A DNA stretch of 64,000 bases. Source: Hyphomicrobiales bacterium (GTDB lineage Bacteria; Pseudomonadota; Alphaproteobacteria; Rhizobiales; Beijerinckiaceae). This document shows, one piece after another, positions 22,990-31,614 of the stretch. The stretch lies in NCBI GenBank assembly GCA_900470775.1, contig UCBZ01000042.1, positions 1 to 64,000 on the forward strand, given 5' to 3'. A program made the translations under genes and the position numbers. Numbering within the stretch: the stretch's first letter is position 1; each line of letters opens with the position of its first letter. Under the pieces are notes generated by a model. It searched no databases, was not told where the DNA came from, and saw only the letters and a list, made by a program, of their open reading frames with translations.

Positions 22990-24432
22990 CTAGGGCGCGA
23001 TGAAGTGATCCTGGACCGTCACGACTTCGCCCGCGAACAGGTCGGAAGCGGTGAAGGTGATCGTCTGCGTCGGATTGACATGGACATCGGCGGGCACGGT
23101 GACGAGCACCCGGACCTCGCGCGAGGTGTCGGGCGGGACCGATACGATCGGCCGCAGATCGGCGGTCGCCGTGACGCCGACCGCCTCGATGCGCAGGCCC
23201 GGCACGCCGTGAACCCTCAGTGCGACGGGACGCTCGTCGGGGCGCTTGTTGAGGATGCGGATGGTGTAGGCGTTGCGGATCGAGCCGTCGCTGAGCAGAA
23301 CGAAGAGCGGTGCGCGGTCGTGCAGGACCGACAACTCCACGGTGCGGCGCGTCGCCAGCTGGTAGACCATGGCGCCGCCGACCAGGAGGATCAGCGCGGC
23401 ATAGATCATCGTGCGAAGGCGCAGCGGATTGTAGACAGGCTTCTCGCCGGCGATGCGCCGCTTGACGTTGTCGTCGGTGTCGTAGCCGATCAACCCCTTG
23501 GGGCGGCTGATCTTTTCCATGACGTTGTCGCAGGCGTCGATGCACAGACCGCACTGGATGCAGTCGAGCTGCGCGCCGTCGCGGATGTCGATCCCTGTCG
23601 GGCAGACGGCGACGCATTGGCGGCAGTCGATGCAGTCGCCCGCCGGCTCATTCTTGGCACGCAGACGCTCGGCCTGGCGCAGCGAGACGCGCGGATCGCC
23701 GCGGTCGTAGCGATAGGTGACGTTCAGCGCGTCGTCGTCGGTCAGCGCGGCCTGGATGCGCGGCCAGGGGCACATATAGTTGCAGACCTGCTCGCGCATG
23801 ATGCCGGCGAGCGCATAGGTGGTGAAGGTCAGGATCGCGATGAAGGCATAGGCCGTGAACGGCGCCTGGAGCGTCGCGAGGTCGCGCACCAGTGTCGGCG
23901 CATCGGCGAAGTAGAGCACCCAGGCGCCGCCAGTCCACCAGGCGATCATCAGCCAGACGAAGTGCTTGGCGCTCTTGCGCCAGATCTTGTTGGGGGTCCA
24001 GGGCCCTTCGTCGAGCTTGATGCGCTCGCGCCTGTCGCCCTCGAAGAAGCGCTCGACCACCAGGAACAGATCGGTCCAGACGGTCTGAGGGCAGAGATAG
24101 CCGCACCAGACCCGGCCTGCGACCGCGTTCATCATGAACAGAATGAAGGCCGCCAGAATCAGCAGGCCGGTGAAGTAGTAAACCTCCTGCGGCCAGATTT
24201 CGATGAAGAAGAAATAGAAACGGGCATTGGCGATGTCGAGCAGGACCGCCTGGTCGGGCAGGTTGGGGCCGCGGTCCCAGCGCAGGAAGGGCAGCAGGTA
24301 GTAGACCCCGAGGCAGAGCGCCAGGATGATCCATTTGGCGCGCCGGTAAGGCCCGGACACGCTTTGCGGATAGACCTTCTTCGTCGCCGCGAAGAGCGGC
24401 AGGTCACCGAGGTCCGTCTCCTGGGAGGCCAT
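22990..24432 (-). CDS. ccoG: cbb3 oxidase accessory iron-sulfur protein CcoG/FixG
   Basis: A membrane protein of 480 residues with about five spans, a cysteine-containing FixG core (VWCGYLCPQTVW near 110), a 2[4Fe-4S] ferredoxin-type domain near 264-305 (CIDCRQCVAVC and CIQCGLCIDAC) and a C-terminal periplasmic FixG_C domain of beta structure. CcoG acts as a cupric reductase that supplies Cu(I) for CcoN assembly. It begins 2 bp after the ccoP stop. Confidence 0.94.
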   Translation of the reverse strand: MASQETDLGDLPLFAATKKVYPQSVSGPYRRAKWIILALCLGVYYLLPFLRWDRGPNLPDQAVLLDIANARFYFFFIEIWPQEVYYFTGLLILAAFILFMMNAVAGRVWCGYLCPQTVWTDLFLVVERFFEGDRRERIKLDEGPWTPNKIWRKSAKHFVWLMIAWWTGGAWVLYFADAPTLVRDLATLQAPFTAYAFIAILTFTTYALAGIMREQVCNYMCPWPRIQAALTDDDALNVTYRYDRGDPRVSLRQAERLRAKNEPAGDCIDCRQCVAVCPTGIDIRDGAQLDCIQCGLCIDACDNVMEKISRPKGLIGYDTDDNVKRRIAGEKPVYNPLRLRTMIYAALILLVGGAMVYQLATRRTVELSVLHDRAPLFVLLSDGSIRNAYTIRILNKRPDERPVALRVHGVPGLRIEAVGVTATADLRPIVSVPPDTSREVRVLVTVPADVHVNPTQTITFTASDLFAGEVVTVQDHFIAP

Positions 24433-24434
24433 GT

Positions 24435-25319
24435 CTACTGGCCCCCTCCGAGCGAGTGCACATAGATCGTCAGCGCCTTCACGGTGGTCGCGTCGAGGCG
24501 CGGCCCCCAGGCGGGCATCACGCCGGCGCGGCTGTTGGCGATGGTCTCGGTCAGAGAGGCCAGGTCCATGCCGTAGAGCGAGATGGCGTCGGTGAGGTTG
24601 GGCGCACCGAGCTCCTTGTTGCCCTTGCCGGCATCGCCATGGCAGGCGGCACAGTTGGTGGCGAAGAGCTCGCGGCCCTTGGTCAGGTCGGCGCTGGCTT
24701 CCGTCGGCAGCCCAGCCAGTTCGCGGACATGGTTGGCGACGGCGCGGATCTCTGCGGGCTTAAGCAGCCCGTCCTTGCCGAAGGCCGGCATCTGGCTGAC
24801 GCGGGTGTCGTTGTTGCCGGCGACGCGGACGCCGTGCTGGAGCGTCAGATGGATCTGGTCGAGCGTGCCGCCCCAAAGCCAGTCGTCGTCGTTGAGGTTG
24901 GGATAGCCCTTGGAGCCGGCCCCGCCGACGCCGTGGCACGCAGCACAGTTGTCGCCGAAGGCGGCCTTGCCCTGCGCCATCGCGATGCGAAACAGCGACG
25001 GGTCGGCCTTGATCTGCGCGAGGGAGGCCTCGGCCAGACCGCTCGACTGGGTCGCGCGGTGCTGCTGCAGCAGAGCGAGGTCCTTGGCGATCTCGATGCG
25101 CGAGGCATAGCCGATGACGCCCTGCGTCGCGCCGGTGATCAGCGGCCAGGCCGGATAGACGACCCAATAGCCGACCGACCAGACGATGGTGGCATAGAAG
25201 ATGCCGAGCCACCAGCGCGGCAGCGGCGTGTTGAGTTCGCGGATGCCGTCCCATTCATGGCCGGTCGTGGGCACGCCGGTATGGGCGTCCACCTCGTGAT
25301 GGACCTGATGCTGAGCCAT
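24435..25319 (-). CDS. ccoP: cbb3 cytochrome c oxidase subunit III, diheme CcoP/FixP
   Basis: A protein of 294 residues. A single membrane anchor near 35-60 (WWLGIFYATIVWSVGYWVVY) is followed by two cytochrome c domains with CAACH at 125-129 and 223-227 and axial Met residues in MPAFG and MPAWG. It passes electrons from soluble cytochrome c towards CcoO. I start at MAQHQVHH (25319), the conserved start; the open frame extends 24 codons further into ccoQ. It lies 4 bp after ccoQ and 2 bp before ccoG. Confidence 0.95.
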   Translation of the reverse strand: MAQHQVHHEVDAHTGVPTTGHEWDGIRELNTPLPRWWLGIFYATIVWSVGYWVVYPAWPLITGATQGVIGYASRIEIAKDLALLQQHRATQSSGLAEASLAQIKADPSLFRIAMAQGKAAFGDNCAACHGVGGAGSKGYPNLNDDDWLWGGTLDQIHLTLQHGVRVAGNNDTRVSQMPAFGKDGLLKPAEIRAVANHVRELAGLPTEASADLTKGRELFATNCAACHGDAGKGNKELGAPNLTDAISLYGMDLASLTETIANSRAGVMPAWGPRLDATTVKALTIYVHSLGGGQ

Positions 25320-25323
25320 GATG

Positions 25324-25479
25324 TCAGTCGTCCTGCAGCGGGGTGCGGGCGGCCTCTTCGAACCGGGCCTTGTTCGACGGCCAGAAGGCATAGAGGCAGA
25401 CGCAGAGAAAGATGCCGACGAAGTAGAGCAGGCCGGCGGACTGCGCGAAACGCGCGAGCCACTGATAGGTTGTGTCCAT
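25324..25479 (-). CDS. ccoQ: cbb3 oxidase small subunit CcoQ/FixQ
   Basis: A small protein of 51 residues with one membrane helix (AGLLYFVGIFLCVCLYAFW) followed by the basic and acidic tail KARFEEAARTPLQDD, the typical FixQ layout. It stabilises the assembled oxidase. It sits between ccoO (11-bp gap) and ccoP (4-bp gap). It shares its frame with a long spurious open frame upstream; the ATG at 25479 is the true start by alignment with the family. Confidence 0.92.
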   Translation of the reverse strand: MDTTYQWLARFAQSAGLLYFVGIFLCVCLYAFWPSNKARFEEAARTPLQDD

Positions 25480-25490
25480 GATGACCTCGC

Positions 25491-26255
25491 TCAGCGAATG
25501 TTGGCTTTGTCGTCGTAGAGCTTGAAATCGACGAGCGTGCCCAGCACCTGGAGATAGGCGATCAACGCGTCGGCCTCGGTGATGCGAGCCGGGTCGCCGT
25601 CGAAATCGCGGGCCTGCACCTTCGGGTAACGTGCCTCGAGCTCGCCGGCCTTGGGATGCTCCGGCGTGGCCTGAGCCCGCAGATCGGTCTCTGCCTGCGC
25701 GATCATCTCGTCGGTGTAGGGCACGCCGCCGCCCCGGTTGGCGCGCAGCTCGTTGGCGATGTCGCCGAATTTGAGCTCGTTGCGCGCCAGGAACGGATAG
25801 CCGGGCATGATCGATTGCGGCACCAATGCGCGCGGATCGGCAAGATGGCCGCGCTGCCACTCGTCTGAATACTTGCCGCCGACGCGGGCGAGATCGGGTC
25901 CCGTCCGCTTCGAGCCCCATTGGAACGGCTTGTCGTACATGCTCTCGGCCGCGAGCGAATAGTGCCCGTAGCGCTCGATCTCGTCGCGTAGCGGCCGGAT
26001 CATCTGGCTGTGGCAGTTGTAGCAGCCCTCGCGGACATAGATCGCGCGGCCCGCCAGCTCGAGCGGGGTGTATGGCCGCATGCCGTCGACCTTCTCGATG
26101 ACGTTCTTCAGGTAGAAGAGCGGCGCGATCTCGACCAGGCCACCGACCGAGATCACCAGCAGCACGCCGATGATCAGGATGATGGAGTTGGTCTCGAAGA
26201 TCTTGTGCTTCGACCAGAGCGACTGGCGAGGAGCCTTGTGTTCGATGCTCGTCAT
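25491..26255 (-). CDS. ccoO: cbb3 cytochrome c oxidase subunit II, monoheme CcoO/FixO
   Basis: A protein of 254 residues. It has an N-terminal membrane anchor near 22-46 and one c-type heme site, CYNCH at 78-82, followed by [10 protein letters not shown], the CcoO signature. An axial Met is likely in IMPGYPFL. It carries electrons from CcoP to the CcoN heme-copper centre. It lies 12 bp after ccoN. Confidence 0.96.
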   Translation of the reverse strand: MTSIEHKAPRQSLWSKHKIFETNSIILIIGVLLVISVGGLVEIAPLFYLKNVIEKVDGMRPYTPLELAGRAIYVREGCYNCHSQMIRPLRDEIERYGHYSLAAESMYDKPFQWGSKRTGPDLARVGGKYSDEWQRGHLADPRALVPQSIMPGYPFLARNELKFGDIANELRANRGGGVPYTDEMIAQAETDLRAQATPEHPKAGELEARYPKVQARDFDGDPARITEADALIAYLQVLGTLVDFKLYDDKANIR

Positions 26256-26267
26256 GGAAGGCGATCC

Positions 26268-27935
26268 TTACTCGGCCGGCACGAGGCTGGGCTGCAGAGG
26301 GGCGCTGTCTTGGGCGCTCTCGGGCGTTCCGCTGCGGACCGTCATCCAGAGGTTGAAGACCATGATCAGCGCGCCGGTCAGGAAGAGTGCGCCGCCGAGC
26401 GCGCGGATGGCATAGAAGGGATGCATCGCCGCGACCGTCTCGATGAAGGAGTATTCGAGGAAGCCGAGCGGGGTGTAGGCCCGCCACATCAGGCCCTGGA
26501 GGATGCCGGAGACCCACATCGCCGAGATGTAGAAGACGATGCCGAGCGTCGAGATCCAGAAGTGCCAGCTCACGAGCTTGAGCGAATACAGCTCCTTGCG
26601 GTTCCAGAGCCAGGGCACGAGGCAGTAGATCGCGCCAAACGAGATATAGGCGACCCAGCCGAGCGCTCCGGAATGGACATGGCCGATCGTCCAGTCTGTG
26701 TAGTGGGAGAGCGAGTTGACCGCCTTGATCGACATCAGCGGCCCCTCGAAGGTCGACATGCCATAGAAGGCCAGCGAGACGACCATCATCCGCAGCACGG
26801 GGTCGGTACGCAGCTTGTCCCAGGCACCTGACAGCGTCATCAGGCCGTTGATCATGCCACCCCAGGACGGCATCCAGAGCATGATCGAGAAGGTCATGCC
26901 GAGCGTCTGGGCCCAGTCGGGCAGGGCGGTGTAGTGCAGGTGGTGCGGACCCGCCCAGATGTAGAGGAAGATCAGCGCCCAGAAGTGGATGATCGAGAGC
27001 CGGTAGCTGTAGACCGGCCGGCCGGCGCGCTTGGGCACGAAGTAATACATGATCGCGAGGAAGCCGGCGGTCAGGAAGAATCCGACCGCGTTGTGGCCGT
27101 ACCACCACTGGAACATCGCATCCTGCACGCCCGACCACAGGATATAGGACTTCGGCGAGAGGACCGAGACCGGCAGCGCCAGGTTGTTGCCGATATGCAG
27201 GACCGCGATGGTCAGGATGAAGGCGAGATAGAACCAGTTCGCGACATAGATGTGGGGCTCCTTGCGCTTGGCCAGCGTCAGCAGGAACACCAGCAGGTAG
27301 ACCACCCAGACGATGGTGAGCCAGAGATCGGCGTACCATTCCGGCTCGGCGTATTCCTTGCCCTGGCTGATCCCCAGCAGGTAGCCCGTGCCGGCGATGA
27401 CGATGAAGAAATTATAGCCCAGGATCACGAACCAGGGCGCGATGTCGCCGGCCAGCCGCGCCCGGCAGGTGCGCTGCACGACGTAGAAGGAGGTGCCGAG
27501 CAGCACGTTGCCGCCGAAGGCGAAGATCACGGCCGAGGTGTGCAAGGGCCGCAGGCGGCCGAAATTGATCCAGGGCAGATCGAAGTTCAGGACCGGAAAG
27601 GCGAGCTGCAGGGCAATGATCAGGCCGACCGAGAAGCCGGCGATACCCCAGAACATCGCGGCGATCGTCGCGAACTTGACCGGCTCCATGTTGTAGTTCG
27701 GGCGCCCGTCGATCTCCTGCGGCGCGGGCACCTGGCCCGGCTGGAACAGGCGGTTGGCGATGAGGATCAGGCTGCCAAGGGCCGCGGCGATCGCCAGCGT
27801 CACGTGGAAGGCATAGCCGGAATCCTCGGTCAGCGCCGCGATCAGAACCAGCGGCAGAACCGCTCCGCCTGCGAGCACCATGCCGGCGAACTCGCCCATG
27901 GTTGCCCGTCTGACAGGAGAGACAATCGCTCCCAT
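26268..27935 (-). CDS. ccoN: cbb3 cytochrome c oxidase catalytic subunit I, CcoN/FixN
   Basis: A heme-copper oxidase subunit of 555 residues with about 14 membrane spans. Ligand-containing helices are visible as [54 protein letters not shown] (CuB ligands) and [14 protein letters not shown]. It reduces oxygen to water with high affinity under microoxic conditions. The ATG at 27935 follows GGGGGAATGATTC; a second ATG 12 codons on is less well placed. It heads the operon behind a FixK/FNR box. Confidence 0.96.
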   Translation of the reverse strand: MGAIVSPVRRATMGEFAGMVLAGGAVLPLVLIAALTEDSGYAFHVTLAIAAALGSLILIANRLFQPGQVPAPQEIDGRPNYNMEPVKFATIAAMFWGIAGFSVGLIIALQLAFPVLNFDLPWINFGRLRPLHTSAVIFAFGGNVLLGTSFYVVQRTCRARLAGDIAPWFVILGYNFFIVIAGTGYLLGISQGKEYAEPEWYADLWLTIVWVVYLLVFLLTLAKRKEPHIYVANWFYLAFILTIAVLHIGNNLALPVSVLSPKSYILWSGVQDAMFQWWYGHNAVGFFLTAGFLAIMYYFVPKRAGRPVYSYRLSIIHFWALIFLYIWAGPHHLHYTALPDWAQTLGMTFSIMLWMPSWGGMINGLMTLSGAWDKLRTDPVLRMMVVSLAFYGMSTFEGPLMSIKAVNSLSHYTDWTIGHVHSGALGWVAYISFGAIYCLVPWLWNRKELYSLKLVSWHFWISTLGIVFYISAMWVSGILQGLMWRAYTPLGFLEYSFIETVAAMHPFYAIRALGGALFLTGALIMVFNLWMTVRSGTPESAQDSAPLQPSLVPAE

Positions 27936-28003
27936 GAATCATTCCCCCGTAAAACCGTTGCGCTGCTCGGGTCGAGCCTTACAGGCGCCCGCATCAGTCA
28001 GGT

Positions 28004-28017
28004 TTGATCCATGTCAA
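28004..28017 (-). promoter_or_regulatory. FixK/FNR box of the cco operon
   Basis: TTGATCCATGTCAA; on the coding strand of ccoN it reads TTGACATGGATCAA, fitting the TTGAT-N4-ATCAA consensus with one mismatch. Its centre is about 75 bp upstream of the ccoN start, suitable for class II activation with a short leader. It implies induction at low oxygen by a FixK/FnrN-type protein encoded outside the window. Confidence 0.85.
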
Positions 28018-28128
28018 AGAGGCCTCCCACGCCGCCGCCTTCGCGCCACGGCCTTGATCTCCTCAGGGTCCGGCCTGCCATGGCGCGCAGCCAGCCATTT
28101 TGTCGCTTTCAGGCCAGAACATGTCGTA

Positions 28129-28160
28129 TTCCAACACATCGCGGAGGGGATGCGTTGGAA
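28129..28160 (+). promoter_or_regulatory. inverted repeat upstream of the binding-protein gene
   Basis: TTCCAACACATC (28129-28140) and GATGCGTTGGAA (28149-28160) are complementary except at one position, with 8 bp between. The repeat ends 37 bp before the start at 28198. It could be an operator for a substrate-sensing regulator or, as RNA, a leader hairpin. No regulator gene is adjacent. Confidence 0.5.
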
Positions 28161-28197
28161 CTCTAGCGGTCACAAAAAAACGAGGGGACCGACCGAC

Positions 28198-29031
28198 ATG
28201 AATCGTCTTGCCATTCTTGCGTCCAGCTTGGCGCTGGCCTGCGCCGCGGCCCTGGCCGCCCTGCCTGCCGCGGCCCAGGATTCGCTGGCTAAAATCAAGG
28301 AGAAGGGCGTCCTCTCCGTGGGCGTCAAGAACGACTACAAGCCCTGGGGCTTCCTCGAGCCGTCGGGCAAGATCGTCGGGCTGGAGATCGATCTCGCCCA
28401 GGCCGTCGCCGACAAGATCGGCGTCAAGCTCGAGATGCTGCCGGTGACCGGCGCCAACCGCATGGAATTCCTCAAGCAGGGCCGCATCGACATGATCGTG
28501 GCGACGATGGGCGACACCGCCGATCGCCGCAAGATCGTCGGCATGGTCGAGCCGAACTACTATGCCGGCGCGACCAACGTCATGGCGCCCAAGAGCGCCG
28601 GGCTGAAGAAGTGGGAAGACCTCAAGGGCCGCAAGGTCTGCGCCGTGCAGGGCGCCTATTACAACCGCCGCGTCTCGCAGCTCTACACGCCCGATCTGAC
28701 GGTTTTCCCGACGGTTCCCGATGCCCTCAATGCGCTGGCCGGCAACAACTGCGTCGCCTTCCTGTTCGACGACACGCTGATCGTCTCGACGCTCTCGGCC
28801 GGCGATCCGAAATGGGCCAATTACGAGATGCCGCTGGTCTCCGAGGACCCGCAGCTCTGGGCGATCGGCATCCGGCTCGAGGACATGGACGGCCCGCTCG
28901 GAAAGATCGTCAAGGACATCTCGACCGACTGGCACAAGAGCGGCAAGCTGCTCGAACTCGAGACGAAATGGGGCATCAAGCAGAGCCCCTATCTGATCGA
29001 GACCAACAAGAAGCTGAAGGCGGCGTCGTAG
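28198..29031 (+). CDS. ABC transporter substrate-binding protein, polar amino acid/opine type
   Basis: A periplasmic binding protein of 277 residues, SBP_bac_3 family. A signal peptide with AQ cleavage site lies near residue 26. The binding fold is seen as GVLSVGVKNDYKPWGFLEPSG and VGLEIDLAQAVADKIGVKLEMLPV, then RMEFLKQGRIDMIVATMGDT. The ATG at 28198 follows an AGGGGA site. Permease, permease, ATPase and two oxidoreductase genes follow in the same direction. The ligand is not deducible from sequence alone; the linked dehydrogenase points to an N-substituted or D-amino acid. Confidence 0.9.
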   Translation: MNRLAILASSLALACAAALAALPAAAQDSLAKIKEKGVLSVGVKNDYKPWGFLEPSGKIVGLEIDLAQAVADKIGVKLEMLPVTGANRMEFLKQGRIDMIVATMGDTADRRKIVGMVEPNYYAGATNVMAPKSAGLKKWEDLKGRKVCAVQGAYYNRRVSQLYTPDLTVFPTVPDALNALAGNNCVAFLFDDTLIVSTLSAGDPKWANYEMPLVSEDPQLWAIGIRLEDMDGPLGKIVKDISTDWHKSGKLLELETKWGIKQSPYLIETNKKLKAAS

Positions 29032-29077
29032 CTCTCGGCGGTCGCTGAAGCGTAACCCGATGCCAAACCCTCCACGG

Positions 29078-29161
29078 CATCCCGGGCTTGACCCCGGATC
29101 CATCATCGAGCGCTGCGCTCTGCGATGGATCCCGGAGCTCCGCTTCGCTGCGTCCGGGATG
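29078..29161. repeat. intergenic palindromic repeat inside the transporter operon
   Basis: Two nested complementary pairs are seen: CATCCCGG (29078-29085) with CCGGGATG (29154-29161), and GGATCCATC (29096-29104) with GATGGATCC (29124-29132). Repeats of this kind, with CCCGGGCTTGACCC next to GGATCC, are common between genes in Hyphomicrobiales genomes as I know them. It lies between the binding-protein and first permease genes, where an RNA stem could keep the binding-protein message more abundant. Confidence 0.7.
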
Positions 29162-29196
29162 ACGTCGCGGATGGGGCAACGGCACGGCAAATCGCG

Positions 29197-29937
29197 ATGA
29201 TCGCCGCCTTCTTCGAGCGCCTGAACGAGACGCAGGGGCTGAACTTCTCGGTCTTCTACGACGCCTTCGACCGCTCGCGATTCCTGACGGGGCTCTGGAC
29301 CACGAGCTATATCTGCGTGGTCGCGATCCTCGCCTCGCTGCTGCTCGGCCTGCTCGGCGTCTGGGTCGCCGGCAGCGGCTCGCGGCTCGGGCGTCTGCTC
29401 GTGCGGGCTTACGTCCAGTTCTTCCGCAACACGCCGCCGCTGGTGCAGCTGTCCTTCTTCTATTTCGCCGTTGGCGGGCTGCTGCCCACGGTATCTGACG
29501 GCTTCGGCGGGCAGTCGCCGCTGGTCTCGGGGACGGGCTGGGCGATCATCGCGCTGTCGCTGTTTGCCGGCGCCTTCAATGTCGAGATCTTTCGCGCCGG
29601 CATCGAGGCCGTGCCCTCGACCACGGTCGAGGCGGCGGAATCCCTCGGCTACACGCGGCTGCAGCTCTATATCCATGTCGTGCTGCCGCTGGCCTTCCGG
29701 ATCTGTCTGCCGGCGCTGAACAACAACCTCGTCAACCTCGTGAAGACGACGACATTGGCCTACGCGATCGGCGTGCCCGAGCTGCTCTATGCCGCGTCGC
29801 AGATCTGGTCGGAGAGCTTCAATGTCCGCGAGATGATGAACGTCCTGCTGGTGACCTATGTCCTGCTCGTCGCCGTGCTGGTCTTCGTGATGGGCCGTTG
29901 GGAGAGGGCAATGCGCATCCCCGGCTATTCGACATGA
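29197..29937 (+). CDS. amino acid-type ABC transporter permease
   Basis: An inner-membrane permease of 246 residues of the HisM/GlnP family. Several spans are visible, and the EAA loop for ATPase contact is near residue 145 (EAAESLGYTRLQLYIHVVLP). FFRNTPPLVQLSFFYFAVGG is typical of the family. I start at MIAAFFE (29197); the open frame extends 24 codons into the palindromic repeat, and the upstream residues are not conserved. It overlaps the next permease gene by 4 bp. Confidence 0.9.
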   Translation: MIAAFFERLNETQGLNFSVFYDAFDRSRFLTGLWTTSYICVVAILASLLLGLLGVWVAGSGSRLGRLLVRAYVQFFRNTPPLVQLSFFYFAVGGLLPTVSDGFGGQSPLVSGTGWAIIALSLFAGAFNVEIFRAGIEAVPSTTVEAAESLGYTRLQLYIHVVLPLAFRICLPALNNNLVNLVKTTTLAYAIGVPELLYAASQIWSESFNVREMMNVLLVTYVLLVAVLVFVMGRWERAMRIPGYST

Positions 29938-30788
29938 GTGCGGGCGCGACCGACCTTCCCGTCCTGCTGCCCTATCGCGCCCCGGCGCCGATCGCGCCCT
30001 CGGGCCTCGCAGCCCCGGTTCTGCTGGGCGGCGGGACATTCGCCGCCTTCGCCATCCTGTTCGGGGCGTCGCTTGCGCTGGCCCAGGTCACGGCGCGACC
30101 GGCCGGGGAGGGGGCGACCACCGTCCTGCTGCGCTGGGCGCCGCTGATCTTCCAGGGCTTCCTGTTCAACATCCTGATCAGCTTCCTCTCGATGGCGCTG
30201 GGCACGCTCATTGGCGTGCTGGTCGGCATCGCGCAGGTCTCGCTGGTCGCACCCCTGCGCAAGACTGCCTGGGGCCTGACCCAGTTCTTCCGCAATGCAC
30301 CCTGGCTGGTGCTGCTGTTCTACGCGATGTTCCTGCTGCCCTTCGAGTTCCGGGTTTTCGGGCTGACCATCGCCTTCCCGGCCTGGGTCAAGGCGATCAT
30401 CGGGCTGGCGCTGCCAGTCGCGGCCAATGTCTCGGAGATCGTGCGCGGCGGCGTCCGCTCGATTCCCTCGGGCCAATGGGAATCGGCCGAGGCGCTGGCC
30501 TTCACCCGCCGGCAGACCATGTGGATGATCATTCTGCCGCAGGCTTTCAAACGGATGATCCCGCCCTGGATGAACCTCTATGCCATCCTGACCATGGCGA
30601 CGACGCTGATCTCGGTCGTCGGCATCCAGGACGGGCTGACCATCACCCGCGCGGCGCTCGTGGCCGAGAGCCGGCCCGAACTGATGATCCCGATGTACAC
30701 CCTGCTGCTGCTGATGTTCTTCGCCTATTGCTACCCGATCGCGCGGGCGACCATGGCGCTCGAACGCCGTTTCAACGTGAAGGCTTAG
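29934..30788 (+). CDS. amino acid-type ABC transporter permease, second subunit
   Basis: An inner-membrane permease of 284 residues, same family as its neighbour, with an N-terminal extension of about 25 residues before the first span. QFFRNAPWLVLLFYAMFLLP and the EAA loop (ESAEALAFTRRQTMWMIILP) are visible. The ATG at 29934 overlaps the previous stop (ATGA). The two permeases probably form a heterodimer with the ATPase encoded 7 bp downstream. Confidence 0.9.
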   Translation: MSAGATDLPVLLPYRAPAPIAPSGLAAPVLLGGGTFAAFAILFGASLALAQVTARPAGEGATTVLLRWAPLIFQGFLFNILISFLSMALGTLIGVLVGIAQVSLVAPLRKTAWGLTQFFRNAPWLVLLFYAMFLLPFEFRVFGLTIAFPAWVKAIIGLALPVAANVSEIVRGGVRSIPSGQWESAEALAFTRRQTMWMIILPQAFKRMIPPWMNLYAILTMATTLISVVGIQDGLTITRAALVAESRPELMIPMYTLLLLMFFAYCYPIARATMALERRFNVKA

Positions 30789-30794
30789 ACGGAC

Positions 30795-31547
30795 ATGGCA
30801 AGCCGGCATCAACTGGGCGAGCCCGTCGTCGTGGTCGCGGGCGTCGAGAAATCCTTCGGCAGCTTCAAGGTGCTCAAGGATGTCGGACTGATCGTGCGGC
30901 GCGGCGAGACCGTCTGCATCATCGGCCCGTCCGGCTCGGGCAAGTCGACGCTGCTGCGCTGCATCAACGGGCTCGTGCCGATCAGCAAGGGCTCGATCAC
31001 GGTCGCCGGCCGCGAGGTCAACGATCCGCGCCTCGACAAGCTGAGTTTGCGCCGCGACGTTGGCATCGTCTTCCAGCAATACAATCTCTTCCCCCACAAG
31101 AGCGCGCTGCAAAACGTCATGATGGCGCCGATCCATGTCCTCAAGCAGGACAAGGCCGAGGTCGAGGAGCGGGCGCGCCGGCTGCTCGCCAAGGTCGGCC
31201 TCTCCGACAAGCTCGCGAGCTATCCCGGCGAATTGTCGGGCGGGCAGCAGCAGCGTGTAGCGATCGCGCGCTCGCTGGCGATGAACCCCAAGGTCATGCT
31301 GTTCGACGAGGTGACCGCCGCGCTCGATCCCGAGACCAAGAAGGAGGTTCTGGTGACGATCCAGGACCTCGCCGCGGAGGGCATGACCTGCATCCTCGTG
31401 ACCCACGAGATGGGCTTCGCTCGCGAGGTCGCCGACCATGTCTATTTCACCGACGGCGGGCTGATCGTCGAGCATGGACCGCCGGCCGAGCTCTTCGGCG
31501 CACCGCGCGAGGAGCGCACGAAGGCCTTCCTCGACAAGGTGCTGTGA
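30795..31547 (+). CDS. amino acid-type ABC transporter ATP-binding protein (GlnQ/HisP-like)
   Basis: An ATPase of 250 residues with Walker [11 protein letters not shown]-loop [11 protein letters not shown], signature LSGGQQQR, Walker [13 protein letters not shown] and the switch His in LVTHEMGFA. These are the marks of polar amino acid importers. It begins 7 bp after the second permease gene and is followed by the two FAD oxidoreductase genes. Confidence 0.95.
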   Translation: MASRHQLGEPVVVVAGVEKSFGSFKVLKDVGLIVRRGETVCIIGPSGSGKSTLLRCINGLVPISKGSITVAGREVNDPRLDKLSLRRDVGIVFQQYNLFPHKSALQNVMMAPIHVLKQDKAEVEERARRLLAKVGLSDKLASYPGELSGGQQQRVAIARSLAMNPKVMLFDEVTAALDPETKKEVLVTIQDLAAEGMTCILVTHEMGFAREVADHVYFTDGGLIVEHGPPAELFGAPREERTKAFLDKVL

Positions 31548-31614
31548 CAACCGATCGAACGCCTGGTCATGACCGCGGGCGGCAAGGCGGTCTCATGAGG
31601 GAACGAAACGCGCC

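Noticed and set aside
25480-27339. The upstream part of a 671-codon minus-strand frame that ends with the ccoQ sequence
   Set aside because: Only the last 51 codons are real (CcoQ). The rest is an out-of-frame reading of ccoO and ccoN.
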